From Desulfarculus sp. (GTDB lineage Bacteria > Desulfobacterota > Desulfarculia > Desulfarculales > Desulfarculaceae), in contig QZKP01000016.1 of NCBI GenBank assembly GCA_003605055.1, positions 1 to 38,449 on the forward strand: a DNA stretch of 38,449 bases. Direction: 5' to 3'. The notes under the pieces are model-generated. The model was not told the origin of the DNA. It did not search any database and saw only the letters and a list, made by a program, of their open reading frames with translations. Position 1 is the stretch's first letter. Each line of letters begins with the position of its first letter. Of this stretch, positions 26,271 through 34,616 are shown piece after piece. A program made the translations under genes and the position numbers.

Positions 26271-28147
26271 GCGAGATGGCCCTGCGCCCCCGCTGGCTGC
26301 GCCTGCGCTCCCGCTTCGTCATCTTCGTGCTCAGCGGGGTGGCGGTAGTGGCCTTGGCCATGGCCCTGATCAGCCATCAGGAGGCCAGCCAGGCCCTGCT
26401 CAAGGCCAGCCAGGAGCACCTGCTCTCTTTGGCCCAGGCTCAGGCCGCCGAACTGGGCCGGCGCCTGGAGTCGGTAAGCGCCGCGCCCCGCGGGCTGGCC
26501 TTGTCCCTGGAACAGGTGGGCGTGCGCGACCGGGACTTTGCCTTGACCATGCTGCGTGAGCACATGTCCGGCAACCCGCGCATTTTCGGCATGGCCCTGG
26601 CCCTGGCCCCCGCCGGGGGGCCCACGCGGCGCCTCTTCTCGGCCTACGTCTACCGCACGCCGCAAGGCTTCAAAAGCATGGACCTGGACAGCCCGGCCTA
26701 CGACTACCCTAGCCAGAACTGGTATTTGATCCCGGCCCTGCTGGGGCGGCCGGTATGGAGCGAGCCTTACTTCGACGAGGGCGGCGGCGGGGTGCTGATG
26801 ACCACCTACTCGGCGCCTATGCTGGCCCAGGGACAGGTCAAGGGCGTCGTCACCGCCGACGTGAGCCTGCAGGAGTTGGAGCGCGAGGTGCACTCCCTGG
26901 ATGTGGGCAACCGGGGCTACGCCTTTGTGCTCACCCAACAGGGCACCTTCCTGGCCGCCCCGTTCAGGGAATGGGTCATGCGCCAGTCCATCTTCTCCCT
27001 GGCCGAACAGTACCAGCGGCCGGACCTGCGCAACCTGGGCCAGCTTATGGTGCGGGGCCGCAGCGGGGTGCTGCGCGTGCCAGACCCGCGCGGCGGCCCG
27101 CCGGTGTGGCTGGCTTTCGCGCCGGTCAAGGAGGTGGGCTGGAGCTACGTGGTGGCCGCGCCGGAGAGCGAGGTGCTGGCCCCGGTGCAGTCCCTCACCC
27201 GGCACCAGCTCTACATCGCCGGCGTGGGCCTGCTGATCATGGGCCTGGTGATCCTGGTCATGGTGGTGGGCCTCACCAAGCCGGTGCAGTTGCTCACCAC
27301 CGGCGCCCGCCGCCTGGCCTCGGGAGACCTGGGCTCCCGGGTGAGCGGCATCCGCCCCGGCGACGAGGTGGGCGAGCTGGCCGACAGCTTCAACACCATG
27401 GCCGGCGACCTGCAGGCCCACGTGGCCGAACTGCAGCGCAAGCGCAAAGAGCTGGAGGACAGCCTGCACCGCATCGAGCTGTTGGAGAACATCCAGAACA
27501 CCCTGAACAAGTTCGTGCCCACCTCGGTCAAAGCCCGCATCGCCGAGGCGCCGGAGGCGCCGGACCTAAACAAGCGCGAAACCGACGTGTCGGTGCTGTT
27601 CCTGGACGTGGCCGGCTACACCAGGATGAGCGAACAGGTGGCCGGCGAGGAGATGAACTTTCTCATCGAGCGCTACTTCTCCAGCTTCCTGGACGACATC
27701 TACCAGAACAAGGGCGACATCAACGAAACCGCCGGCGACGGACTGATGATCATCTTCCAGGACCAGGACCCGGGCCAGCACGCGGTCTCCGCGGTCAGGT
27801 GCGCGGTGGCCATCCAAAACAAGGTGGCCCAGGTCAACCAGGAGCTCAAGGGACGCTTCCAACCGGTGACCATCAACATCGGCGTGAACTCGGGCGCCGC
27901 CCAGGTGGGCAGCTCGCGCTTTGAGGGGCTGGCCGGCACCCGCTGGACCTTCACCGCCTCTGGCCCGGTGACCAACACCGCCGCCCGCCTGGGCGCCTTG
28001 GCCACTCAAGGGCAAATATACATCGGCCCCGAGACGGCCAAGCGGGTGCAGGGGCGCTTCGCGCTGAAGGACATGGGGCCGCAGCAGCTAAAGAACGTGG
28101 CCCAGCCGGTGCAAGTGTTCCAGGTGCTGGGCCCGCTGAACGCCTAG
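26267..28147 (+). CDS. Receptor-type class III nucleotidyl cyclase (Cache-HAMP-cyclase)
   Basis: 626 aa. First membrane helix about 17-36; a periplasmic double-Cache-like domain about 40-305 (YDYPSQNWYLIPALLGRPVWS; GVVTADVSL); second membrane helix about 313-336; HAMP about 336-390; coiled coil about 385-425 (LQRKRKELEDSLHRIELLEN); cyclase domain about 438-626. Metal-binding Asp447 (FLDVAGYT) and Asp491 (AGDG) and transition-state Asn570 and Arg574 (TNTAAR) are present, so it should be active. The base-selecting positions are E487, where adenylate cyclases have Lys, and T563, where they have Asp, so ATP versus GTP specificity is unclear. It is in the inner membrane, translationally coupled to the binding protein gene. 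Confidence 0.9.
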   Translation: MSEMALRPRWLRLRSRFVIFVLSGVAVVALAMALISHQEASQALLKASQEHLLSLAQAQAAELGRRLESVSAAPRGLALSLEQVGVRDRDFALTMLREHMSGNPRIFGMALALAPAGGPTRRLFSAYVYRTPQGFKSMDLDSPAYDYPSQNWYLIPALLGRPVWSEPYFDEGGGGVLMTTYSAPMLAQGQVKGVVTADVSLQELEREVHSLDVGNRGYAFVLTQQGTFLAAPFREWVMRQSIFSLAEQYQRPDLRNLGQLMVRGRSGVLRVPDPRGGPPVWLAFAPVKEVGWSYVVAAPESEVLAPVQSLTRHQLYIAGVGLLIMGLVILVMVVGLTKPVQLLTTGARRLASGDLGSRVSGIRPGDEVGELADSFNTMAGDLQAHVAELQRKRKELEDSLHRIELLENIQNTLNKFVPTSVKARIAEAPEAPDLNKRETDVSVLFLDVAGYTRMSEQVAGEEMNFLIERYFSSFLDDIYQNKGDINETAGDGLMIIFQDQDPGQHAVSAVRCAVAIQNKVAQVNQELKGRFQPVTINIGVNSGAAQVGSSRFEGLAGTRWTFTASGPVTNTAARLGALATQGQIYIGPETAKRVQGRFALKDMGPQQLKNVAQPVQVFQVLGPLNA

Positions 28148-28158
28148 ACGGCGGCCGC

Positions 28159-28782
28159 TTACTGCCCCCAGATTTCCTTAAGCCGCTGGTCGCGGCCGCA
28201 ATTGTAGCGGTAGAACTTGTAGCGTAGGGGGTTCTTCTTATAGTAGTCCTGGTGGTATTTCTCGGCCGGGTAGAAGGTCTCGGCCGGGACGATCTGTGTG
28301 TATATCTTTTTGAACCGCCCCGACTTGAGCAACTCGTCGCGGGATTGCTCGGCCAGGCGCTTCTGCTCTGCGTCGTGATAGAAGATGGCCGTGCGATACT
28401 GGCTGCCGTGGTCGCAGAACTGGGCGTCCTTGACCATAGGGTCTATGTTGCGCCAGAACACCCGCAGCAACTGGGCGTAAGTGACCTTGGCCGGGTCATA
28501 GGTGACCTGCACCGACTCTGCGTGTCCGGTGCCGCCGGCCGAGACCTCCTCGTAGGTGGGGTCTTTTTTATGGCCGCCGGCGTAGCCGGAGGTGGTGGCG
28601 ATCACGCCCGGCAGCTTGTCAAAGGGCGGCTCCATGCACCAGAAGCAGCCTCCGGCAAAGGTGGCCAGAGCGGTTTGTCCCTTTTCACTGGTCATGCTCT
28701 TTCCCGTGGCCGCGTCCGCTGTAAACAATACCGCCAACGCCGCCGCCAGCAGCAGCCAGCGGATAGCATCTTTTGCCGGCAT
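28159..28782 (-). CDS. msrA: Peptide methionine sulfoxide reductase A, exported
   Basis: 207 aa from ATG 28782 (AAGGAGG five bases upstream). N-terminal signal sequence 1 to about 26 (LLLAAALAVLFTADAA), so periplasmic. Catalytic motif GCFWC at 45-49 with nucleophile Cys46; GYAGG, the GHAESV segment and the EKYHQDYY substrate motif are intact. It reduces methionine-S-sulfoxide in proteins. It converges on the cyclase gene with an 11-bp gap. Confidence 0.94.
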   Translation of the reverse strand: MPAKDAIRWLLLAAALAVLFTADAATGKSMTSEKGQTALATFAGGCFWCMEPPFDKLPGVIATTSGYAGGHKKDPTYEEVSAGGTGHAESVQVTYDPAKVTYAQLLRVFWRNIDPMVKDAQFCDHGSQYRTAIFYHDAEQKRLAEQSRDELLKSGRFKKIYTQIVPAETFYPAEKYHQDYYKKNPLRYKFYRYNCGRDQRLKEIWGQ

Positions 28783-28855
28783 GCGGGCCTCCTTGCCTTC
28801 ATCAGCGTCAGTTATCCAGCCGGGGCCGCGTCTGGCCCCTGGCAAGTCGCGCCTC

Positions 28856-29866
28856 TCACAGCCCCTTCTTGGCCATGTAGGCGGCCAGGTCCGCCACCCG
28901 GCAGGAGTAGCCCCACTCGTTGTCGTACCAGGCCACCACCTTGGCCAGATCCCCCGACAGCACCTGGGTGAACTCCAGGTCCACGATGCTGGAATGGGAG
29001 TCGCCCTTGAGGTCCATGGAAACCAAGTGGCCGTCGTCCACAGCCATGATCCCCTTGAGGCTGGTGCGCGCCGCCCGCCTGAGGGCCGCGCGCAGACCCT
29101 GGGTGTCGGTCTTATTTTTGAGCACCGCCGTGAAGTCCACCACCGATACCGTGGGCGTGGGCACGCGCATGGAGCAGCCGTCGAAGCGGCCCTTGAGCTC
29201 CGGGATCACCTCGCCCAGGGCCCGTGCCGCGCCGGTGGAGGTGGGGATGATGTTCAGTCCGGCCGCCCGGGCCCGCCGCAGGTCCTTGTGGGGCAGGTCC
29301 AGGATGCGCTGGTCGTTGGTGTAGGAGTGCACCGTGGTCATCAGGCCCTTCTTGATGCCGAAGGCCTTGTGGATGGCCAGGGCCGGCGGGGCCAGGCAGT
29401 TGGTGGTGCAGGAGGCGTTGGACAGGATGTAGTGCCGGGCCCGTCGGTACTGGCGGTGGTTGACCCCCATCACCACCGTGAGGTCCACCTCCTTGGCCGG
29501 CGCGGAGATGATGACCCGCTTGGCCCCAGCCTCCAGGTGGGCCTGGGCCTGGCCGCGATTGGTGAACAGGCCGGTGCTCTCCACCACCAGCTCCACGCCC
29601 GCCTCGTCCCAGGGAATCTGGGAGGGGTCGCGCACCGCGAAGCTGGTAACCGGCTTGCCGTCAATGACGATGGCCCCGCCCTTGGCCGCCACCTGGCCCG
29701 GGTAGCGGCCGTAGTTGCTGTCGAACTTGAACAGGTGGGCGTTGGTCGGGGTGTCGAAGAGGTCGTTGACCGCCGCCACCTCCAACTCCCGGGGGTAACG
29801 CAGCAGCATGGCCTTGAGCACCTGGCGGCCGATGCGCCCGAAGCCGTTGATTCCCACGCGAACCAT
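28856..29866 (-). CDS. gap: Glyceraldehyde-3-phosphate dehydrogenase, type I
   Basis: 336 aa. N-terminal [11 protein letters not shown]; catalytic Cys153 in [12 protein letters not shown] and His180 in [14 protein letters not shown] near 35 suggests NAD+ (an acidic residue after the second strand). It interconverts glyceraldehyde-3-phosphate and 1,3-bisphosphoglycerate in the cytosol. Residues 188-200 ([15 protein letters not shown]) match the S-loop of bacterial enzymes. It lies 12 bp downstream of the GAF protein gene and is probably co-transcribed with it. Confidence 0.96.
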   Translation of the reverse strand: MVRVGINGFGRIGRQVLKAMLLRYPRELEVAAVNDLFDTPTNAHLFKFDSNYGRYPGQVAAKGGAIVIDGKPVTSFAVRDPSQIPWDEAGVELVVESTGLFTNRGQAQAHLEAGAKRVIISAPAKEVDLTVVMGVNHRQYRRARHYILSNASCTTNCLAPPALAIHKAFGIKKGLMTTVHSYTNDQRILDLPHKDLRRARAAGLNIIPTSTGAARALGEVIPELKGRFDGCSMRVPTPTVSVVDFTAVLKNKTDTQGLRAALRRAARTSLKGIMAVDDGHLVSMDLKGDSHSSIVDLEFTQVLSGDLAKVVAWYDNEWGYSCRVADLAAYMAKKGL

Positions 29867-29878
29867 GGCAGCATCCTC

Positions 29879-30442
29879 CTAATTGTCGTCCAGGCGGTCG
29901 TGGAAGGCCAAAAGCAGGTCGTAGTCGGTGCGCAGCGCCGAATGCAGGCGCGCGTTCTCCAGGGCGATGGCGCTGAGGTTGCCCACCGCCTCCAGGAACT
30001 GTATCTCGCGCTCACTCCACTGCCGCTTCCGGTCCGAGTACACCCGCACCACGCCTATGCTGCGCTGTCCCACCCTCAGGGGCACCACGCATATGGAGCG
30101 GATGCCCTCGGCCTTGGCCCGGTCGCGGTACTGGAAGGCGGGGTCGGTCTGCGCATCCAGCAGGCACACCGCGCCGCCCTTGAGGGCCTGACGGTCCAGG
30201 CCGCTCTTGCTCACCAGCACCCGGCCCTTGCGCAGGTAGCCCCGGGACAGGCCATAGGAGGCGCCCATGGCCAGCTCCCTGCGGTTGCGCGCCAGCAGCC
30301 GTATGGCGCTGGCCTTGGCCCCCATGGTCTGGGTCACGCCCTTGACGATCTCGCCGAGCACCTTCTGCGGCTCCAGAGAGGAGTTGACCACCTTGGCCAC
30401 CCGGTACAGGGCCGCGAAAAAATCCTTCTGCTTACCAGGCAT
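29879..30442 (-). CDS. GAF domain protein
   Basis: 187 aa from ATG 30442 (GGGG eight bases upstream; an in-frame GTG at 30451 is an alternative). One GAF domain fills about 25-165: LYRVAKVVNSSLEPQKVLGEIVKGV, then ASAIRLLARN, then SICVVPLRVGQRSIGVVRVYS and the exit helix FLEAVGNLSAIALENARLH. There is no output domain and no visible haem, Fe-S or bilin-binding cysteine pattern. Coupled to gap in an apparent two-gene unit, it may sense a small molecule for glycolytic control, but no evidence beyond location supports this. Confidence 0.8.
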   Translation of the reverse strand: MPGKQKDFFAALYRVAKVVNSSLEPQKVLGEIVKGVTQTMGAKASAIRLLARNRRELAMGASYGLSRGYLRKGRVLVSKSGLDRQALKGGAVCLLDAQTDPAFQYRDRAKAEGIRSICVVPLRVGQRSIGVVRVYSDRKRQWSEREIQFLEAVGNLSAIALENARLHSALRTDYDLLLAFHDRLDDN

Positions 30443-30589
30443 ATGATTCACCCCGAGAGGTTATATGTCTCGCCCGCTCAGCGGAGCGGCCATGATGAAC
30501 CGCGGGCGCTTCTTGGGCTGCCATAATTAAAATGTAGCCCACCTCACGCCCGCCGGCCAGCGATTCCGCCCGCGACCGGAGCCTTCCGG

Positions 30590-31255
30590 CTAGTGGTAGG
30601 CCCGTTGCAAAAGGGAGGGGGAGGTGCCCAGGTGGTACAGGAGCACCAGGGCCGTATTGAGCGTCTGCTGCCGGATCACTCCGTTTTGCAAATAGCGCCG
30701 GGCCGAGGTGATCACCGGCCTCTGTATCTTCACAATACGCCCCGTCCTTTGCAGCCTGCGGAGCATCTCCACGTCCTCCATTATGCTCCAGGCGGGAAAC
30801 CCGCCCACCTGCCAAAAAACCTCGGCCGGCAGAAACAGGCCCTGGTCGCCATAGGTGAACAGGGGATGGTTGATCCGGCTGCAAAGAGAGTACAAGCGCA
30901 GGAAGAGATGATCGTGGTCGAAGCGCAAGTAAAAGGAGCCGGCCGCCACACCCGGTTGGGCCAGGGCCTGCTGGATCAGGCTCAAACCGTCCGGCGGCAG
31001 GCGCGTGTCCGCGTGCAGGAACAGGAGTGCCTCGCCGCGGGCCGCCAAGGCCCCGGCGTTCATTTGCCGGCCCCGGCCCGGCGCGGAGCGCACCAGGCGC
31101 ACCTGGGAGAAGGCGGCCAGCCGCTCCGGGGTGCCGTCCGTGCTGCCGCCGTCGGCCACGATTACCTCCGCGCAGCCCTCTAGCTCCAGCAGGTACCGCA
31201 GGCAGGCCTCGATAACCTGGGCCTCGTTGAGGGTGGGGATGACGACCGAGATCAT
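30590..31255 (-). CDS. Family 2 glycosyltransferase, TIGR04283-like
   Basis: 221 aa from ATG 31255. GT-A motifs: VVIPTLNE, ADGGSTDGT, GRGRQMNAGA, FLHADTRLP (DXD-like HAD), GDQGLFL and MEDVEMLRRL. This string of motifs is that of the TIGR04283 group, often linked to rSAM/selenodomain or arsenosugar gene clusters. None of those partner genes (TIGR04282, ArsM, selenodomain radical SAM) is seen here. Cytosolic, probably using a nucleotide sugar. It follows the START-like gene by 31 bp in the same direction. Confidence 0.85.
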   Translation of the reverse strand: MISVVIPTLNEAQVIEACLRYLLELEGCAEVIVADGGSTDGTPERLAAFSQVRLVRSAPGRGRQMNAGALAARGEALLFLHADTRLPPDGLSLIQQALAQPGVAAGSFYLRFDHDHLFLRLYSLCSRINHPLFTYGDQGLFLPAEVFWQVGGFPAWSIMEDVEMLRRLQRTGRIVKIQRPVITSARRYLQNGVIRQQTLNTALVLLYHLGTSPSLLQRAYH

Positions 31256-31286
31256 GTACGTCCGCGGCCGGCGCGCCAGGGCGCGT

Positions 31287-31907
31287 TCATGGTGAGGACT
31301 CCAGCACCCGCTTGCGCACCGCAAGCATGAGATCGGGCAGGTCGGCCTCCATGATCAGGGAGACCAGCCACTGCGGCACCAGGAACCCGGGGTCCAGGAA
31401 CACCGAATAGACCAGGAGGGTCCGCCGACCCTGGTCTCGGCTCAGCAGGAGCCAGCTTCCTTGCATCTCCTCCAGGTCGCCGCTGATCCTCTCGAACTGG
31501 ATGCTGCGCCATTTTTGGTAGCGGGCCAGAAAAACGTATGTCACCTCGGGTATCAGCCAGGAGAACTTCACGCGGTGCTGGACGAGGTCGGCGCTGGGCT
31601 GGCGCTGAAGTATCCGGCATTCCTGCAGGCCAGGGACGAACTGCGGGGCGCCCGCGCAGTCCAGCAGGGTGTCCCAGACCCGCTGGGCCGAGGCGGGGAT
31701 GATTATGGCCGCCTGCACCCTGTCCGGCCGGCCGCCCTGGCCGGGTTGGGAGTTCACCACCACCTGGCCCTGAACCAGGCGCTGTTCCTCCGGCGCGGTG
31801 AAGCGGGGGGCCGCGGCCGCGCCCAGCGGGGCGGCCCCTAGGACCAGCGCCAACATAAAAATGCCGGCGCAGCACATCCCGGCGATTGGTTCCTTCCCCG
31901 CGGTCAC
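31287..31907 (-). CDS. Exported START-like (SRPBCC) protein
   Basis: About 206 aa if started at GTG 31907; a TTG at 31931 or the internal ATG at residue 11 are alternatives, and no start has a strong ribosome-binding site. A signal sequence runs to about position 33 (MLALVLGAAPLGAAAA). The domain has the SRPBCC helix-grip pattern: VQAAIIIPASAQRVWDTLLDCAGAPQFVP..., then VKFSWLIPEVTYVFLARYQKW, then GDLEEMQGSWLLL and a long C-terminal helix. These proteins bind lipids or other hydrophobic ligands in a central cavity. Ligand unknown. The 156-bp gap upstream of it shows no gene. Confidence 0.72.
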   Translation of the reverse strand: MTAGKEPIAGMCCAGIFMLALVLGAAPLGAAAAPRFTAPEEQRLVQGQVVVNSQPGQGGRPDRVQAAIIIPASAQRVWDTLLDCAGAPQFVPGLQECRILQRQPSADLVQHRVKFSWLIPEVTYVFLARYQKWRSIQFERISGDLEEMQGSWLLLSRDQGRRTLLVYSVFLDPGFLVPQWLVSLIMEADLPDLMLAVRKRVLESSP

Positions 31908-32063
31908 GCCATTCCCGACCTTTTGCCTCAACTATTTAAACCATACCACCTCACAGGCCCATAGGCCAAACTGACCCACTACCGCCGCCGGCAGGCCGGT
32001 TGTGGCCGGGTTTCCGGCCCTGAGCAGGGATTTTGCGTGGCGTCGGGTTGAGTGTAAAGACGG

Positions 32064-32606
32064 TCAGTACTCGATGCCGGGCTGGGCCGGCACGCCGGCC
32101 TGGGCGTGGTGCCGCTTGGGCTCCATCACCGTGACCATGTCCGCCAGATCCTGAATCTCCGGTGGGCAGGCGCGGCCGGTGAGCAACAGGTGCAGCGCCG
32201 GCGGCTTGGCCTTAATCAGCTCCGCCACCTCCGCCGGGCTTATGAAGCCCCGCTGCATGGCGTTGTTGATCTCATCCAGCACCACCAGGTCCCAGCCGCC
32301 GCCCAGCACCTCGCGCTGGGCCATTTCCCAGCCCCGGCGGGCGGCCTGGCGGTGGGGCTCCAGGTCGTTGTGCTCGGCGATGAGCCCCAGGCCGGTGGCG
32401 CGCATCTCCACCCCCGGCAGGAGGCGGACTGCCTCCATCTCGCCGTAGCCCTGGCCGCTCTTGATGAACTGGATGATCAAGGTGCGCAGCCCGTGGCCCA
32501 CGCCGCGCAGGGCCAGGCCCAGGGCCGCGGTGGTCTTGCCCTTGCCGCGGCCGGTGTTTACCATCACCAGGCCCCGTCTGTGGTTTGCGCCCTGTGCCTC
32601 AGCCAT
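32064..32606 (-). CDS. cobO: Cob(I)yrinic acid a,c-diamide adenosyltransferase
   Basis: 180 aa, CobO/BtuR family. P-loop GRGKGKTTAA from residue 19; the family motifs RTLIIQFIKS, DLVVLDEINNA, LLLTGR and the C-terminal PGIEY are present. It transfers the adenosyl group of ATP to cob(I)alamin to form the coenzyme. It follows etfA by 64 bp on the same strand, possibly co-transcribed; adenosylcobalamin would be needed by acyl-CoA mutases, none of which is in the window. Confidence 0.93.
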   Translation of the reverse strand: MAEAQGANHRRGLVMVNTGRGKGKTTAALGLALRGVGHGLRTLIIQFIKSGQGYGEMEAVRLLPGVEMRATGLGLIAEHNDLEPHRQAARRGWEMAQREVLGGGWDLVVLDEINNAMQRGFISPAEVAELIKAKPPALHLLLTGRACPPEIQDLADMVTVMEPKRHHAQAGVPAQPGIEY

Positions 32607-32670
32607 GGCCGCCCCCTTGTCCTGCGCCCAGCCATACGCGGCCCGGCCGGGGATGTCAAGCCCCGGCCGC

Positions 32671-33663
32671 TCAGGCCGGCGCCGAGGTGCACTCGGCCAG
32701 GAAGGCCGGGATGAACAGGGTCAAGTCCTCCACGATGCACAGGTCGGCCAGGTTGAAGATAGCCGCCTGGGGGTCCAGGGAGATGGCCACGATAAAGCCC
32801 GCGCCCTGCATGCCCGCCGTGTGCTGCCGGGCTCCGGAGATGCCGCAGGCGATGTAAAGCTGGGGCGAAACCGTGGCGCCGGTGATGCCCACCTGCCGGC
32901 TGTAATCCAGCCAGCCGGCGTCGCACACCGGCCGCGAACCGGCCACGGCGGCCGAGGAGAAGCAGGCGGCCAGGCGCTGGACCAGGGCCAGGTTTTCAGG
33001 CTTGCCGATGCCCCGGCCGGCGGCCACCACCACCTGGGCCTGGGTCAGATCCGCGCTCTGCTCGGCCGCGCGCCGCAAACCCAGAAAGCGCACCGACCCG
33101 GCCAGCGGCGCCGCCGGCCGCACCTCGAGCGACCCGGCGGCCTGATCCGCCGCCGGTGCCTCGGCGGCAAAGGCGCCCGGCTGCACGGTGAGCACGCTCA
33201 GGGGAGCCGCCGCGGCGTACTGGGCCACGGCCTTGCTGTGCCAGGCCGGCCGTCCGAAGAGCAAACGGCCGTCTTGCACAGCGACCCGCTCCACGCCGGT
33301 GAGGCAGGCGGCGCCCAGGCGCACGGCCAGCCCGGGCGCGAAGTCCAGGCCCTGGGTGGTGTGCGCGGCCAGCACAATGGCCGGCCGCAGGCTGGGCAGC
33401 GCCTGGGCCAGGACCTCTCGCCAGGCCTGGCCGTTGTACAGGGCCAGGCCCGGGCCCTGGAGGGCGGTCACCGCCGCCCCGGCCGCGGCCAGGCGGCCGG
33501 CCGCTTCTTGCACCGCCTGGCCCAGCACCACCGCGTACAGGGCCAGCCCCGCGGCCGGGGCGATCCGCCGGGCGCAGGCCAGAAGCTCCCAGGTCACCGG
33601 CGCCAGCTCGCCCTGGCGCAGCTCGGCCACCACCACCACGCTGCGGGCGGAATCGGGGCTCAT
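32671..33663 (-). CDS. etfA: Electron transfer flavoprotein, alpha subunit
   Basis: 330 aa. The N-terminal nucleotide-binding-like half is followed by the C-terminal FAD domain with VVAAGRGIGKPENL, PVCDAGWLDYSRQVGITG, LYIACGISGARQHTAGMQ and AIFNLADLCIVEDL, all diagnostic. It forms a heterodimer with EtfB and moves electrons between acyl-CoA dehydrogenases and the membrane quinone pool. It overlaps etfB by four bases (ATGA). Confidence 0.95.
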   Translation of the reverse strand: MSPDSARSVVVVAELRQGELAPVTWELLACARRIAPAAGLALYAVVLGQAVQEAAGRLAAAGAAVTALQGPGLALYNGQAWREVLAQALPSLRPAIVLAAHTTQGLDFAPGLAVRLGAACLTGVERVAVQDGRLLFGRPAWHSKAVAQYAAAAPLSVLTVQPGAFAAEAPAADQAAGSLEVRPAAPLAGSVRFLGLRRAAEQSADLTQAQVVVAAGRGIGKPENLALVQRLAACFSSAAVAGSRPVCDAGWLDYSRQVGITGATVSPQLYIACGISGARQHTAGMQGAGFIVAISLDPQAAIFNLADLCIVEDLTLFIPAFLAECTSAPA

Positions 33664-34430
33664 AGCAGGGCCCTCTCTCTCAGAATAGCCGCGAGCTGGC
33701 GGGCCTTGTCCTGAATGTCGCCCTCCAACCGGCGGCCGGCGCGGGTGCGCTGGGGCGGGTCCACGGCCACCAGTTCCAGGCGCGCCGGGGCCGCGGGCAG
33801 CGCGGTCGCCTCCAAGGTGTGCGGCTTGGTCTGCTTGGCCCGCAGCAGGTTGGACAGCGAGGGATAGCGCGGCCGGTTAATGCCGCTCTGAATGGTCAGA
33901 ACCGCCGGCAGGGGCAGCTCCAGGCAGTCCCGCCAGCCGCCCTCCAGCTCCCGCTCCACATAAATCGCCGCCTGGCCTGGGCGCAGCTCCAGCTTGACCA
34001 CCGAGGTGGCCAGGGGCAGGCCCAACAGCTCGGCCAGCATGGGCCCCACCAGGCCCTGCATGGCGTCCTGGGACATGGCCCCGCACAGGATCAGGTGGTA
34101 GTCCTGCGCCCGGGCCCAAGCCGCGATCCAGGTGGCCAGGGCCAGGGCCTCCGGCTCATCCTGGCTGAGGATGTGGATGGCCCGGTCGGCCCCCATACCC
34201 TGGGCCCGCTGCAACACTGTCGCGGCCCGGGCCGGCCCCACGCTTAGGGCGTCCAGACCGACGCCCGGCAGGCCTTCCTTGAGGAGCAGGGCCCCCTCCA
34301 GAGCGTACTCGTCGAAGCTGTTCATCTGATAGCGGACCGTGGCCGGCTGGCGCAGCCAAGGCCGAGAGGCCTCGAAGGAAAAGGCCGTCTCGGGCTCACA
34401 GACCTGTTTCACGCACACCAGTATCTTCAC
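33660..34430 (-). CDS. etfB: Electron transfer flavoprotein, beta subunit
   Basis: 256 aa from GTG 34430. The family motifs are KILVCVKQV, NSFDEYALEGALLL, LSVGP and LILCGAMSQDAMQGLVGPMLAELLGLP; the ETF_beta signature region reads VERELEGGWRDCLELPLPAVLT. Whether it binds AMP or a second, bifurcating FAD is unclear: the VGP after the loop resembles bifurcating forms, but the preceding residues match neither class well. Divergent from the phosphatase/ACAD operon, across a 186-bp promoter region. Confidence 0.94.
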   Translation of the reverse strand: MKILVCVKQVCEPETAFSFEASRPWLRQPATVRYQMNSFDEYALEGALLLKEGLPGVGLDALSVGPARAATVLQRAQGMGADRAIHILSQDEPEALALATWIAAWARAQDYHLILCGAMSQDAMQGLVGPMLAELLGLPLATSVVKLELRPGQAAIYVERELEGGWRDCLELPLPAVLTIQSGINRPRYPSLSNLLRAKQTKPHTLEATALPAAPARLELVAVDPPQRTRAGRRLEGDIQDKARQLAAILRERALL

Positions 34431-34509
34431 GGGCCACCCGCCAGGTATTGGCCTTTGCTCCTTGCCATAGGAAGTCTACGGCAAGCAGTATCAGGCCACA
34501 AGGAAAATA

Positions 34510-34558
34510 GAACGTTTGTTCACTTTTTGTTGACTTGGGAATGGTTTGGGTGCAACTT
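34510..34558 (+). promoter_or_regulatory. Possible TetR operator and promoter of the ACAD operon
   Basis: An AT-rich stretch in the gap between etfB and the phosphatase gene. It contains a short inverted repeat GAAC-GTTT-GTTC (34510-34521) and a -35-like TTGACT (34530-34535), with only a poor -10 match 17 bp later. A TetR gene lies in the downstream operon, so an operator is expected in this gap, but the assignment to these bases is tentative. Confidence 0.35.
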
Positions 34559-34616
34559 GAGGCAGGTAAACGCAGCCATGTTGCCAAGCGCCCCGGGCGG
34601 GGATATCAATACGGGC

